The translations under genes and the position numbers were made by a program. Below are positions 1 through 7,898 of a stretch of DNA of 64,000 nucleotides, piece after piece (position 1 is the stretch's first letter; each line of letters starts with the position of its first letter). The stretch covers positions 2,418,001 through 2,482,000 of the forward strand of contig NZ_CP024985.1 in NCBI RefSeq assembly GCF_002803845.1. The letters are read 5' to 3'. The notes under the pieces were generated by a model. The model was not told the origin of the DNA. It worked only from the letters and a program-made list of their open reading frames with translations, and made no database searches. The DNA comes from Streptomyces lavendulae subsp. lavendulae (GTDB lineage Bacteria > Actinomycetota > Actinomycetes > Streptomycetales > Streptomycetaceae).

Positions 1-315
1 GTCGTGCTCACGGGCCAGCCTGACCAGCTGACGGCGCGATTCCGCCTGGACGCTGGTGGCGTCGACGACCGTCAGGCGTCCGGCGGCGAGCCGCTTGCCC
101 GCGATGTGGTGCAGGACCTCGAAGGCGTCCTTGCTGGCGCTCTGGTCGTTCTCGTCGTCGGCGACCAGGCCCCGGCAGAAGTCGGAGGACAGCACTTCGG
201 TGGCCTTGAAGTGCTTGCGGGCGAAGGTGGACTTGCCCGATCCGGTGGCCCCGATCAGGACGACGAGGGACAGGTCGGTGACGGGGAGGACGCGGTGGGT
301 GGTGGGAGTGTTCAT
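1..315 (-). CDS. pnkp: Polynucleotide kinase-phosphatase (Pnkp), N-terminal part, cut by window edge
   Basis: The visible 105 codons encode the 5'-OH polynucleotide kinase module of bacterial Pnkp, which phosphorylates the 5' end of broken RNA. The full protein also has phosphatase and ligase-like domains, which would lie beyond the left edge. The N-terminus reads MNTPTTHRVLPVTDLSLVVL and is followed by a P-loop GATGSGKST (about residues 22-30) and an SSDFCRG motif typical of this kinase. The ATG at 313-315 overlaps the TGA of the upstream hen1 gene (ATGA), so the two are translationally coupled. Pnkp and Hen1 together form the bacterial RNA-repair complex that mends tRNAs cut by ribotoxins. 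The function rests on the kinase motif and on the partner gene; the downstream domains cannot be seen. Confidence 0.9.
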   Translation of the reverse strand, partial: MNTPTTHRVLPVTDLSLVVLIGATGSGKSTFARKHFKATEVLSSDFCRGLVADDENDQSASKDAFEVLHHIAGKRLAAGRLTVVDATSVQAESRRQLVRLAREHD

Positions 316-1835
316 GCTGCCTCGCCCTCCTTCGGGGTATCGGTGGTTTCGGTGGCGGAAGGGGTTTCGGTGGCGGAAGGGAAGTCGGTGGCGGCGGCCG
401 TGAAGACGGCCATCTGGGTCGGCGGACCCACCTCGGGGTCGTCCTCGCCGACGGGTGCGTACACGACGGTGTAGCCGTACCGGGCGGCGACCTCGCCGGC
501 CCAGGCGCGGAACTCCTCGCGGTTCCATTCGAAGCGGTGGTCGCGGTGGCGGACGTGCCCGGCGGGCAGCGACTCCCAGCGGACGTTGTACTCGACGTTC
601 GGGGTGGTCACGAGCACCGTGCGGGGGCGGGCCGCGCCGAAGACGGCGTACTCCAGCGCGGGCAGCCGCGGCAGGTCGAGGTGCTCGACGACCTCGCTGA
701 GCACGGCGGCGTCGTAGCCGGCCAGCCGCTTGTCGGTGTAGGCGAGCGAGCCCTGCAGGAGGGTGACGCGGGAGCTCTGGCGCTCCCCCATCCGCTCCAG
801 CCGCAGCCGCCGGGCGGCCGTGGCCAGCGCCCGCACGGACACGTCGACACCGACGATCTCCGTGAAGGACGGGTCCTTCAGCAGGGCCTGGACGAGCTGT
901 CCCTGTCCGCAGCCCAGGTCCAGGACCCGGGCGGCCCCGGCGGAACGCAGGGCGGCGAGGATGGCCTCGCGCCGGCGCACCGCGAGCGGGACCGAGCGCT
1001 GCGTGTCGTCCGGCTGCTCCTCCGCGGCGTCGTCGAGTTCTCCGGCCTCGCTGCCGTCGGCCTCGGCGAGGCGGGCCAGTTCCAGGCGCTCCATCGCGTC
1101 CTGGGTGAGCCGCTTGTGCCGGGCCAGGTAGCGGGCGGTGATCAGGGCGTGCTCGGGGTGCGCCGCCAGCCAGCCGTCTCCGGCGCGCAGCAGCTTGTCG
1201 ACCTCGTCGGGGGCGATCCAGTAGTGCTTGGCGTCGTCGAGCACGGGCAGCAGCACGTAGAGCTGGCGCAGGGCGTCGTCGAGCTTCAGCTCGCCCTCCA
1301 GGACGAGCCGTACGTAGCGGCTGTCGCCCCACTCGGGGAAGCGTTCGTCCAGCGCGACGGGCTCGGTGCGTACGGAGTCCCAGCCCAGCGGGCCGAAGAG
1401 CCGCCGCACCAGGTCCGCGCCGCCCCGGGCGGGCAGCGCCGGCAGCTCGACGCGCAGCGGACGCGGCCGGCCGGGCAGTTCGGGCCGGGCGGCGCACGTA
1501 CCGGCCAGGGCGCTGCGGAAGACCTTGCCGAGCGCGACGGCGAACAGGGAGGAGGCGGCGTACGGGCGGTCGTTGACGTACTGCGCGAGCGCCGCGTCGG
1601 GGGCTCCTCCCCGGCCCTTGCCCTTGCCCTGGGAGCGCCGCACGAGTGCGACGGGATCCACCTCCAGCAGCAGGGCCGCCGTGCACCGCTCGGCCGTGGC
1701 CTCGGGGTAGAACACGTGGGCGGTGCCGTGGGAGGTGGTGAACTCCTGCGCCTTGCCGGGGTGCTTGTGCAGCAGGAAGCCCAGGTCGGTGGCGGGTCGT
1801 TCGGGGGTGCCGGTGGTGGAGATCGTCAGGAACAC
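312..1835 (-). CDS. hen1: 3' terminal RNA ribose 2'-O-methyltransferase Hen1
   Basis: A 507-aa bacterial Hen1. Its N-terminal half (about residues 1-250) is the domain that binds and activates the Pnkp ligase. The C-terminal half is an S-adenosylmethionine-dependent methyltransferase with LDLGCGQGQ (near residue 305) and the metal-binding ExxEH plus downstream His typical of Hen1 (SEVVEHLD and HRDHRFEW). It 2'-O-methylates the 3' end of cut RNA before ligation, so the repaired site resists a second cleavage. The stop overlaps the pnkp start by ATGA. An acidic, low-complexity linker near residue 265 (DDAAEEQPDD) separates the halves. Length is normal for the family. The start ATG at 1835 gives MFLTISTTG, a usual family N-terminus. 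Confidence 0.93.
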   Translation of the reverse strand: MFLTISTTGTPERPATDLGFLLHKHPGKAQEFTTSHGTAHVFYPEATAERCTAALLLEVDPVALVRRSQGKGKGRGGAPDAALAQYVNDRPYAASSLFAVALGKVFRSALAGTCAARPELPGRPRPLRVELPALPARGGADLVRRLFGPLGWDSVRTEPVALDERFPEWGDSRYVRLVLEGELKLDDALRQLYVLLPVLDDAKHYWIAPDEVDKLLRAGDGWLAAHPEHALITARYLARHKRLTQDAMERLELARLAEADGSEAGELDDAAEEQPDDTQRSVPLAVRRREAILAALRSAGAARVLDLGCGQGQLVQALLKDPSFTEIVGVDVSVRALATAARRLRLERMGERQSSRVTLLQGSLAYTDKRLAGYDAAVLSEVVEHLDLPRLPALEYAVFGAARPRTVLVTTPNVEYNVRWESLPAGHVRHRDHRFEWNREEFRAWAGEVAARYGYTVVYAPVGEDDPEVGPPTQMAVFTAAATDFPSATETPSATETTDTPKEGEAA

Positions 1836-1928
1836 ACGGTCGATTCTGTTCCACGACCGCCGTCCGGCGCCCCTGGTTTTCCGGGCCCGGAGACGGTGTG
1901 CGGGGGCGGTGTGCGGACCGGGACGGGA

Positions 1929-2789
1929 TCAGGGCGGCGGGGTGCGCAGGGCCGCGATGACGTCCGGTCCCACACGGCAGCAGCCGCCGACGAGGCGCGC
2001 ACCCGTCGCGCGCCAGGCCGCCACGTTCCAGGGGGCGGGGGCGGACGGGGGGTGCCAGGTCCGGTCGGCGGCGTCCCAGACGGAGCCGTCGTTGGGGTAG
2101 GCCACGAGGGGCTTGGCGGTGACGGAGGCGGCCGCCTCCAGGGCGGGGAGCACATCGGCCGGGTCGCAGCAGTTGACGCCCACCGCGATGACCTCGGGGG
2201 CGGCGGCCGCGAGGGCGAAGGCCTCGTCGAGGGGCTGGCCGGCCCGGGTGCGGCCGGCCGCCACGGTGTAGGTGAGCCAGGCGCGGGCCCCGGTGCCGGC
2301 CAGGACGCGCAGCAGGGCCTCGGCCTCGTCGGTGTCGGGGACGGTTTCCAGGGCCAGCACGTCCGCCCCGCCCAGGGCCTCGATCCGGGGGCGGTGGAAG
2401 GCGGCCAGCCGGTCCACGCCCAGCCCGTACCGGCCCCGGTACTCGGAGCCGTCGGCGAGGACCGCCCCGTACGGGCCCACGGAAGCGGCCACCCACACCT
2501 CGTGGGCGGCGGCCCGCGCGGCCCGGTCGGCCACCCGTACGCTCCGCCGCAGCAGGACCGGGTCGTTCCCGACCTGGTAGCTCGCGGTGATCAGTACCTC
2601 GGCGCCGGCCCGGACGTACGCCGTGTGGGCGGCCTCCACCTGGTCGGGCTGCTCGGCGAGCACCCGGCCGGTCCACAGGTCCCCGGACAGGTCGCAGCCC
2701 TGGGCGGCGAGCTGGTTGCTGAGCCCGCCGTCCAGGAGGACGTTCCGGGCAGCCAGGGCGTCGGCGAGCGGGCCGGTCGCGCGGGGCAT
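1929..2789 (-). CDS. mmuM: Homocysteine S-methyltransferase
   Basis: A 286-aa cobalamin-independent homocysteine S-methyltransferase that moves a methyl group from S-methylmethionine or SAM to homocysteine, giving methionine. It has the LLDGG(L/M)S N-terminal motif, a GVNCC segment near residue 205 and the terminal GGCCR motif, which together supply the three Zn-binding cysteines. Length fits MmuM. A perfect GGAGG ribosome-binding site lies a few bases before the ATG and overlaps the end of the LLM oxidoreductase gene upstream, so the two genes are probably co-transcribed. Regulation is not evident from the sequence. Confidence 0.92.
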   Translation of the reverse strand: MPRATGPLADALAARNVLLDGGLSNQLAAQGCDLSGDLWTGRVLAEQPDQVEAAHTAYVRAGAEVLITASYQVGNDPVLLRRSVRVADRAARAAAHEVWVAASVGPYGAVLADGSEYRGRYGLGVDRLAAFHRPRIEALGGADVLALETVPDTDEAEALLRVLAGTGARAWLTYTVAAGRTRAGQPLDEAFALAAAAPEVIAVGVNCCDPADVLPALEAAASVTAKPLVAYPNDGSVWDAADRTWHPPSAPAPWNVAAWRATGARLVGGCCRVGPDVIAALRTPPP

Positions 2790-2802
2790 GGTCGGCTTCC
2801 TC

Positions 2803-3735
2803 CTAACGGAGCTGGGAGAGCACCCGGGCGGAGATGAGCTCCAGGTGGTCGAGGTCGTCGAGGTCGAGGAGCTGCAGGTAGACGCGGGAGGAGCCGATGG
2901 CGGCGTAGGCGCCGATCTTGTCGACGACCTCGGCCGGGGAGCCGGCGAGGCCGTTGGCCTTCAGCTCGTCCACCTCGCGGCCGATGGCGGCGGCCCGGCG
3001 GGCGACCTCGGCGTCGTCCTTGCCCACACACACCACCAGGGCGTTGGAGTAGACGAGGTCGTCGGCCTTGCGGCCGGCCTGCTCGGCGGCTTCCCGGACC
3101 CGGCCGAACTGCCGCTCGCTGTCCGTGATCGACGCGAACGGCATGTTGAACTCGTCCGCGTACCGGGCGGCGAGGCGCGGGGTGCGCCGGGCGCCGTGGC
3201 CGCCGATCAGGACGGGCACCTTGGCCTGGGCGGGCTTGGGCAGGGCCGGGGAGTTCTCCAGCCGGTAGTGCTCGCCGTGGTAGTCGAAGGTGGAGCCCGG
3301 CTCGGTGGCCCACAGGCCGGTGATCACGGCCAGCTGCTCCTCCAGCCGGGCCATCCGCTCCGCGGGGAAGGGGATCCCGTACGCCTTGTGCTCCTCCTCG
3401 AACCAGCCTGCGCCCAGGCCGAGTTCGACCCGGCCGCCGGACATCCGGTCGACCTGGGCGACCTGGATCGCGAGGACTCCGGGCAGCCGGAAGGTGCCCG
3501 CCGTCATCAGCGTGCCCAGCCGGATCCGCCGGGTCTCGCGGGCCAGACCCGCGAGGGTGATCCAGGCGTCGGTGGGGCCGGGCAGCCCGTCGGCGGATCC
3601 CATCCGCAGATAGTGGTCGGAGCGGAAGAACGCGTCGAAGCCGAGGTCCTCGGTGGCCTTGGCGACGGTCAGGAGGGTGTCGTAGTCGGCGCCCTGCTGC
3701 GGCTCGGTGAAAATGCGGAGGTCCATGTCTCCCAT
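2803..3735 (-). CDS. LLM class F420-dependent oxidoreductase
   Basis: A luciferase-like TIM-barrel oxidoreductase of about 310 aa (MGDMDLRIFTEPQQG). The open frame runs much further upstream, but similarity starts here. ATG 3735 has GGAAGG spaced 5 bases away; ATG 3726 (three codons later) is an alternative. The pattern of F420-type LLM proteins is seen: an N-terminal strand, SDHY (near residue 40), LGTLMTAGTFRLPG, and GRVELGLGAGWFEEEH. These enzymes take hydride from reduced F420 in actinobacteria; the substrate is unknown. It lies directly upstream of mmuM, with 13 bases between the genes. Confidence 0.82.
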   Translation of the reverse strand: MGDMDLRIFTEPQQGADYDTLLTVAKATEDLGFDAFFRSDHYLRMGSADGLPGPTDAWITLAGLARETRRIRLGTLMTAGTFRLPGVLAIQVAQVDRMSGGRVELGLGAGWFEEEHKAYGIPFPAERMARLEEQLAVITGLWATEPGSTFDYHGEHYRLENSPALPKPAQAKVPVLIGGHGARRTPRLAARYADEFNMPFASITDSERQFGRVREAAEQAGRKADDLVYSNALVVCVGKDDAEVARRAAAIGREVDELKANGLAGSPAEVVDKIGAYAAIGSSRVYLQLLDLDDLDHLELISARVLSQLR

Positions 3736-3929
3736 CCTGCCCTTCCGACCCCTGCCGGGTGAATCTGCGTCAACCGGAAGGGCCACCCCCCCGTCCGGCC
3801 AGTGACCAGCGCGGATGGGGCTCGTTGGCTCGGACGGAGCCGGACCGCCCGGCCCGCGCGCCGGCGGCCTCTCGCCGGTGCGTCCACCGCCCCCTTCCAC
3901 TCGGAAGGGCCGGGGCCGAGGAGGCCGCC

Positions 3930-4211
3930 ATGTCCCACGAGGCCGTGCCGGAGACCCGCCGAGAGAACGGACGGACCGGACAGGCAGCACAGGACCAAGC
4001 CCACCAGGACTCCGCGGCAGACACCCCGGGCGGCGGCGCGCCGAAGGGGCTGCTGCAGCAGATGGAGGAGCTGATGGCCGCACTGAACGCCGACCTCTCC
4101 CGGCTCGACGCCGACCTCCAGCACTCCGCGGACCGCGCTCCCTCCGGCACACCGGTCTCCCCGGGCGGCAGCACGTACGAGAGCGAGCACCGCGCCGACC
4201 GCTCCCACTGA
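3930..4211 (+). CDS. Small hydrophilic hypothetical protein
   Basis: A 93-aa ORF with GAGGAGG at 3918-3924, well placed before the ATG. The frame is open further upstream, but that part reads as Arg/Pro-rich noise. The protein is charged and soluble; its centre GLLQQMEELMAALNADLSRLDADL could form an amphipathic helix or coiled coil. No signal peptide or membrane segment is seen and no family is recognised. It diverges from the LLM gene and converges on the next gene, with a hairpin between. Confidence 0.6.
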   Translation: MSHEAVPETRRENGRTGQAAQDQAHQDSAADTPGGGAPKGLLQQMEELMAALNADLSRLDADLQHSADRAPSGTPVSPGGSTYESEHRADRSH

Positions 4212-4219
4212 CCGTGCCC

Positions 4220-4245
4220 GGGTCCCGTCGCCCGCGGCGGGACCC
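4220..4245. terminator. Hairpin between convergent genes
   Basis: GGGTCCCG (4220-4227) pairs perfectly with CGGGACCC (4238-4245) across a 10-base loop. It lies in the 48-bp gap between two convergent genes, so it probably ends transcription from both sides. There is no U-tract, as is usual in Streptomyces. Confidence 0.6.
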
Positions 4246-4259
4246 TTCGGGCCGCGGCC

Positions 4260-4745
4260 TCAGACCACCCCGGAGGCCGACCCCCGTTCCCGTACGGTCA
4301 TCCGGCGCAGCAGTGCGCGGACCCGGTCGCTCGACTCGTCGGCCGCGTCGATCGACTCTATGCACTGCCAGTACAAGCCCTCGTCATCCGTCCCGCAGGC
4401 CACGCCGACGAGCGCTATGCCCACCTCGCCGAGCAGCGCCTGCAGTCCCAGCAGCGCCTGTCGCGCGTCGGTCACCTCCGTCAGCCGCGCGGCGCGCGGC
4501 GGCTGTTCGGGCGCGCTGCCCTCCCCGCGCAGCGCCGCCCGGTCGATGACCCCGCAGCCTCTGCCTCCCGCTTCCCCCAGTCCCCGTGCCTCCGCTCTCA
4601 GCTCCGGCGGCCCGGTGACCGCCAGCCAGCTCCCTATCCCCTGCGCCAGCGCCTGGGCCTGCCAGGCCTCGCCGACGATGTCCCACGCAGCCCCGCTCTG
4701 TGCCAGCGCGTGCCGGCCGGCCGCGATGAGCCGTACCGCATCCAT
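4260..4745 (-). CDS. Conserved Streptomyces hypothetical protein (DUF6099-like)
   Basis: A 161-aa protein beginning MDAVRLIAAGRHALAQSG. It is Ala-rich and predicted to be mostly helical and soluble, with no signal peptide, membrane segment or catalytic motif that I can recognise. The N-terminus resembles a small Streptomyces family that I remember as DUF6099, but this is from memory. An 8-bp inverted repeat lies 34 bases upstream of the start. Function unknown. Confidence 0.65.
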   Translation of the reverse strand: MDAVRLIAAGRHALAQSGAAWDIVGEAWQAQALAQGIGSWLAVTGPPELRAEARGLGEAGGRGCGVIDRAALRGEGSAPEQPPRAARLTEVTDARQALLGLQALLGEVGIALVGVACGTDDEGLYWQCIESIDAADESSDRVRALLRRMTVRERGSASGVV

Positions 4746-4778
4746 ATGCCGTCCCCCGTCCGCACGACATCCCGCCGT

Positions 4779-4800
4779 CCTTCACTACCCAGAGTGAAGG
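4779..4800. promoter_or_regulatory. Inverted repeat, candidate operator
   Basis: CCTTCACT (4779-4786) and AGTGAAGG (4793-4800) form a perfect 8-bp dyad with a 6-base spacer. It lies 34 bases upstream of the 161-aa gene, in a relatively AT-richer 122-bp gap. The position suits a repressor or activator site. No cognate regulator is identified. Confidence 0.4.
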
Positions 4801-4867
4801 CAACGGGCCAGTAAAGCCAGGGGTATTCGGAAATCTGTGGACACAAACATGGTTGTGGATGACACCA

Positions 4868-5260
4868 TCACTCCGAAGAGTGACGATCAGAGGTCGAAGT
4901 GCCGGTCGCCGGGAAGCGGACTTCGTTCCTCTCGATCTTCGCGGCGAGCGCATCCAGCACGTCCACCCCTAGGACCTCACAGAATTGCAGCAGATACGCG
5001 AGCACATCGGCCACCTCATCGGCCACCCGATGGGCACTTTCAGGCTCCTCCATGATCGCGGCCGACTGTTCCGGTGTCAGCCACTGGAAGATCTCGACCA
5101 GTTCCGACGCCTCGACGCTCAGGGCCACGGCGAGGTTCTTGGGCGTGTGGTACGGGCCCCAGTCCCGGGCGGCCGCGAAGTCGGCCAGCCGTCGCTGGAG
5201 CCGGTAGAGCCGTTCGCCGTGCGGGGGCTCGGGCTCGGGGTTCTGGGGGGCAGTACTCAT
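4868..5260 (-). CDS. MazG-like nucleotide pyrophosphohydrolase
   Basis: A 130-aa all-alpha NTP pyrophosphatase of the MazG / RS21-C6 (dCTPP1) type, expected to hydrolyse abnormal or excess (d)NTPs to monophosphates. It has the metal-binding pattern EASELVEIFQW (EE-type helix) and later DEVADVLAYLLQF (ExxD helix), the four acidic ligands of this fold. Family members are usually 100-130 aa, as here. The start MSTAPQNPEPEPP at 5260 overlaps the stop of the upstream ATPase gene (ATGA), so the two are co-translated. The longer open frame upstream of 5260 is out-of-frame read-through of the ATPase gene and was not used. Confidence 0.88.
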   Translation of the reverse strand: MSTAPQNPEPEPPHGERLYRLQRRLADFAAARDWGPYHTPKNLAVALSVEASELVEIFQWLTPEQSAAIMEEPESAHRVADEVADVLAYLLQFCEVLGVDVLDALAAKIERNEVRFPATGTSTSDRHSSE

Positions 5261-6621
5261 GGGACCAGGTCTACCACCGAGACGCCGGGGAGCCCGCGCC
5301 CGGTTCCCGCGGTCGCCTCGCCCACCGCGGCGGCCAGCCGGACGTGCCCGCGGCCGCTGGACAGCAGGGCCAGGCGCAGCAGTTCGGCGCTCTGCCCCCG
5401 GTCCAGCCCGCGGTCGAGGTCGTCGGCGAGGACGGTGAGCGCCTGCCGGGCGGCCAGCACGTCGGCGACCGGCTCCACCTGGAGCACCCCGGGCCCGGTG
5501 AGCAGGACGAGGGCCAGCGCGAGGAAGCGGAGTTCGCCCGCGCCGAGCCGCCCGAGGTCGGTCGCGGGCACGCCGGGACCCCGGTCCAGCACGGCCGCCA
5601 CCAGACCGCCGACCGGCCCTCCGACCGGCCCGCCGACCGGCCCGCCGCGACCGCCGGCCGACCCGCCGCGACCGGCTCCCGGACCTCCCCGACCTCCTCC
5701 GCCCGTACCGCCGCCGGGGCCGGCGGCCGCCCCCCGTACGTCCAGCCCGGCGACCGGCCCCGCGCAGCCGGTACGGGCCGCCGCGGCCAGCAGGGCGTGC
5801 CGGGTGGCGCACTCGTGGCGGGTCCGGCGCAGTACGTCGGCCAGGTTCCGGCAGTCGCCGTGCAGCCGGCCGTCGCCCTGCGGGACGGGCGCCCGCATCC
5901 GCTCGGGCCGGGGGTCGCAGGGGAACACCGAGCGCAGGGCGACCACGACCTGCTCGGCGGCGGCGAGCACCCTGCGCTGCCCGGCGGTGGCTCCGGCCAC
6001 CCGCAGCGGCAACAGGGCGGTGGCGAGCCGGTCGTCGGGGAGCGGGGCGCGGGTCACGCCGACGGCGCCCCCGGTGAACCAGGCGGCCTGGACGGAGCGC
6101 CGGCGCGGGTCGCGCAGAGCGGTGGTGAGCAGCATCTGACCGTCCTGGGCGAGGCGTTCGCCGACGACCCGCAGCTCGGGTTCGGCCTGGACGGCGAGGT
6201 CGAGGCGGACGGGCCCGGCCGGGCCGTCGACGGTGCAGCCGATGCGGAAGCCCCTCCGCCCGTCCGGGTCGGGGACGGCCCGTTCGGGCACGTGGGCCGC
6301 CGGATCGGGGAACACCTCGTCCAGGGCGGCCCCGGAGGCGAGCCGGGACAGGGCCGCGTAGGCGGCCAGGGCCTGGGACTTGCCGCTGCCGCTGGCTCCG
6401 GCGAACAGGGTCACGGGGCCGAGCGGGAAGGCCGCCGCCCGGTGCCGGCCGAAGGCGGACAGCCGCAGTTCGGTGACCGCGGGCCGCCCCGGCCCGGCGA
6501 CCGCCCCTAAGGAGGCGGCGGGGGGAGCGCAGGAGGGAGGAGGGCAAGGGGCGGCCGGAGGGGTCCGGGAGCCGGAAGGGAGGGTGGCAGCGGACCGTGT
6601 CGCGTCCAGGGTGGCGTCCAT
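5257..6621 (-). CDS. P-loop ATPase of unknown role, with Gly-rich insert
   Basis: A 454-aa protein with a Walker A motif GASGSGKS near residue 75 in the context FAGASGSGKSQAL, as in small AAA/RecF-like ATPases that sit on a membrane or on DNA. Before it comes a low-complexity Pro/Ala stretch (residues 1-48). The middle (about residues 320-355) holds a Gly-rich insert with tandem GGPV units. The C-terminal part (LGAGELRFLALALVLLTGPG) resembles the signature region of SMC/RecF-type ATPases. It overlaps the MazG-like gene by ATGA. The start could be internal, since the first 48 residues are weakly conserved in character. Substrate unknown. Confidence 0.7.
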   Translation of the reverse strand: MDATLDATRSAATLPSGSRTPPAAPCPPPSCAPPAASLGAVAGPGRPAVTELRLSAFGRHRAAAFPLGPVTLFAGASGSGKSQALAAYAALSRLASGAALDEVFPDPAAHVPERAVPDPDGRRGFRIGCTVDGPAGPVRLDLAVQAEPELRVVGERLAQDGQMLLTTALRDPRRRSVQAAWFTGGAVGVTRAPLPDDRLATALLPLRVAGATAGQRRVLAAAEQVVVALRSVFPCDPRPERMRAPVPQGDGRLHGDCRNLADVLRRTRHECATRHALLAAAARTGCAGPVAGLDVRGAAAGPGGGTGGGGRGGPGAGRGGSAGGRGGPVGGPVGGPVGGLVAAVLDRGPGVPATDLGRLGAGELRFLALALVLLTGPGVLQVEPVADVLAARQALTVLADDLDRGLDRGQSAELLRLALLSSGRGHVRLAAAVGEATAGTGRGLPGVSVVDLVP

Positions 6622-6687
6622 GGGCGGACGGTACGGTCCGTCGGCCCGCCCCGGGGTACGGCGAACCGTTCCACCGCCCCGACCTTC

Positions 6688-7083
6688 CTACGATCGGGGG
6701 ACGGCGGCCGCCGCGATCCCTTCGACCTCGGTCCCGACGGGTGCCAGCAGGAAGACGTTCCGGTCGACCCGGTGCATCCCGCTGCCCAGCCCGAAGACGA
6801 CACCGCTGCTGAAGTCGAGGATCCGCTTGGCCACTTCGCCGTCCGCGCCCGTGAGGTCGAGCAGCACCGGGATCTGGGCGATCAGGTACTCCGCCACCTC
6901 GCGGGCGTCGGCGAAGATCTGGACCCGGATCACCACGAAGCGCCGCTGTTCCGCCGTGGACGCCCCGGGCGCCGTGGGAATCGTGCGGTGGTCCACCCGG
7001 GAGGGCCATTCGTTGCGACTGCGCAGCGGCACCACCTGCGCGAGTCCCTCCCACTGCTCGTCGGTGACGTCGTACCTGCTCAC
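6688..7083 (-). CDS. SepF-like cell-division protein
   Basis: A 131-aa protein with the SepF/DUF552 fold. Its C-terminal two thirds (FVVIRVQIFADAREVAEYLI, then VLLDLTGADGEVAKRILDFSSGVVFGLGSGMHRVDRNVFLLAP) match the FtsZ-binding beta-sheet domain of SepF. Streptomyces genomes carry several sepF-like genes besides the one beside ftsZ, and this is one of the extra copies, lacking dcw-cluster neighbours. No N-terminal amphipathic membrane helix is obvious. It diverges from the TetR gene; the 98-bp gap holds both promoters. Confidence 0.85.
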   Translation of the reverse strand: MSRYDVTDEQWEGLAQVVPLRSRNEWPSRVDHRTIPTAPGASTAEQRRFVVIRVQIFADAREVAEYLIAQIPVLLDLTGADGEVAKRILDFSSGVVFGLGSGMHRVDRNVFLLAPVGTEVEGIAAAAVPRS

Positions 7084-7181
7084 CGGGCCGCCTCGGCCGT
7101 GCGCTTCATGTGCATCCCCCCATCCTCTCGCGTTTCACCCGTTCAGCCCAACACCGACACGAAGCACGTAGGGTCGCCGCC

Positions 7182-7853
7182 ATGACCAATGGCGACGAGG
7201 TCCGCACCGTACGCGACATCACGGGCGGTGGCCCGGTACGGCGCGCCGCGCCGGGTGCCGGTGGCCTGATTCCGTCCCCCCGAGGCCGACAACGGGCGGA
7301 CGCGGTCCGCAACCGGGCCCAGATCCTGGGCGCAGCCGAGCAGTTGTTCACCGAACGCGACCCCCTGACGGTGACGATGGACCAGATCGCCAAGGCCGCC
7401 GGGGTCGGCCGGGCCACCCTGTACCGCCGGTTCCCCGACCCGCCGTCCGTCGCCGCCGCCCTCCTCGACGAGCACGAGCGCATCCTCCAGGGCCGCCTGG
7501 CGTTCGGCCCGCCGCCGCTCGGACCCGGGGCGCCGCCGGCGGAGCGGCTGGCGGCCTTCTACGCCGCCGCGCTGGAGCACCTGGAGCGACACCTGCCACT
7601 GGCCCTGGGCATCCGCCCGGGGCCGGACCGTTTCGGCCGCGCCACCTACCGGCACTGGCGGGCGCACGTACGGAGCCTGCTGGCGGACGCCGGCGCCGCC
7701 GATCCCGACGCCGCCGTGGACGTGCTGCTCAGCCCGCTCGCGCCGGAGGTCTACCAGTTCCAGCGGCACACCCTCGGCCTGCCTCCCGAACGGATCACCG
7801 AGACCCTCGGACGGCTGGCCCGCGGGGTACTCCCCGACCGACGAATAGGTTAG
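7182..7853 (+). CDS. TetR/AcrR family transcriptional regulator
   Basis: A 223-aa one-component repressor. The helix-turn-helix spans about residues 45-90 (RAQILGAAEQLF ... VTMDQIAKAAGVGRATLYRRF). The C-terminal ligand-binding domain is of the type often ending with PERITETLGRLARGVL. ATG 7182 was chosen because an AGGG lies about 10 bases upstream and because the part before it (MHPPILSRF...) overlaps the divergent promoter region. Its stop codon lies inside the iron box of the next gene. The target is unknown; candidates are its own promoter or the divergent sepF-like gene. Confidence 0.88.
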   Translation: MTNGDEVRTVRDITGGGPVRRAAPGAGGLIPSPRGRQRADAVRNRAQILGAAEQLFTERDPLTVTMDQIAKAAGVGRATLYRRFPDPPSVAAALLDEHERILQGRLAFGPPPLGPGAPPAERLAAFYAAALEHLERHLPLALGIRPGPDRFGRATYRHWRAHVRSLLADAGAADPDAAVDVLLSPLAPEVYQFQRHTLGLPPERITETLGRLARGVLPDRRIG

Positions 7854-7870
7854 GTTAGGCATACCTAACC
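7853..7870. promoter_or_regulatory. Iron box (DtxR/DmdR-type operator)
   Basis: GGTTAGG (7853-7859) and CCTAACC (7864-7870) form an inverted repeat with a 4-base centre. This matches the actinobacterial iron box TTAGGTTAGGCTAACCTAA. It starts at the stop of the tetR gene and ends 28 bases before the DUF2470 gene, so iron-loaded DmdR1 would be expected to repress that gene. Confidence 0.85.
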
Positions 7871-7898
7871 CGCTCGCTCGGATGATGGAGACCTCCGC

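Noticed and set aside
5600..5660. Short tandem repeats resembling a CRISPR or minisatellite
   Set aside because: They are in-frame 12-bp units coding for GGPV inside the P-loop ATPase; there are no spacers.
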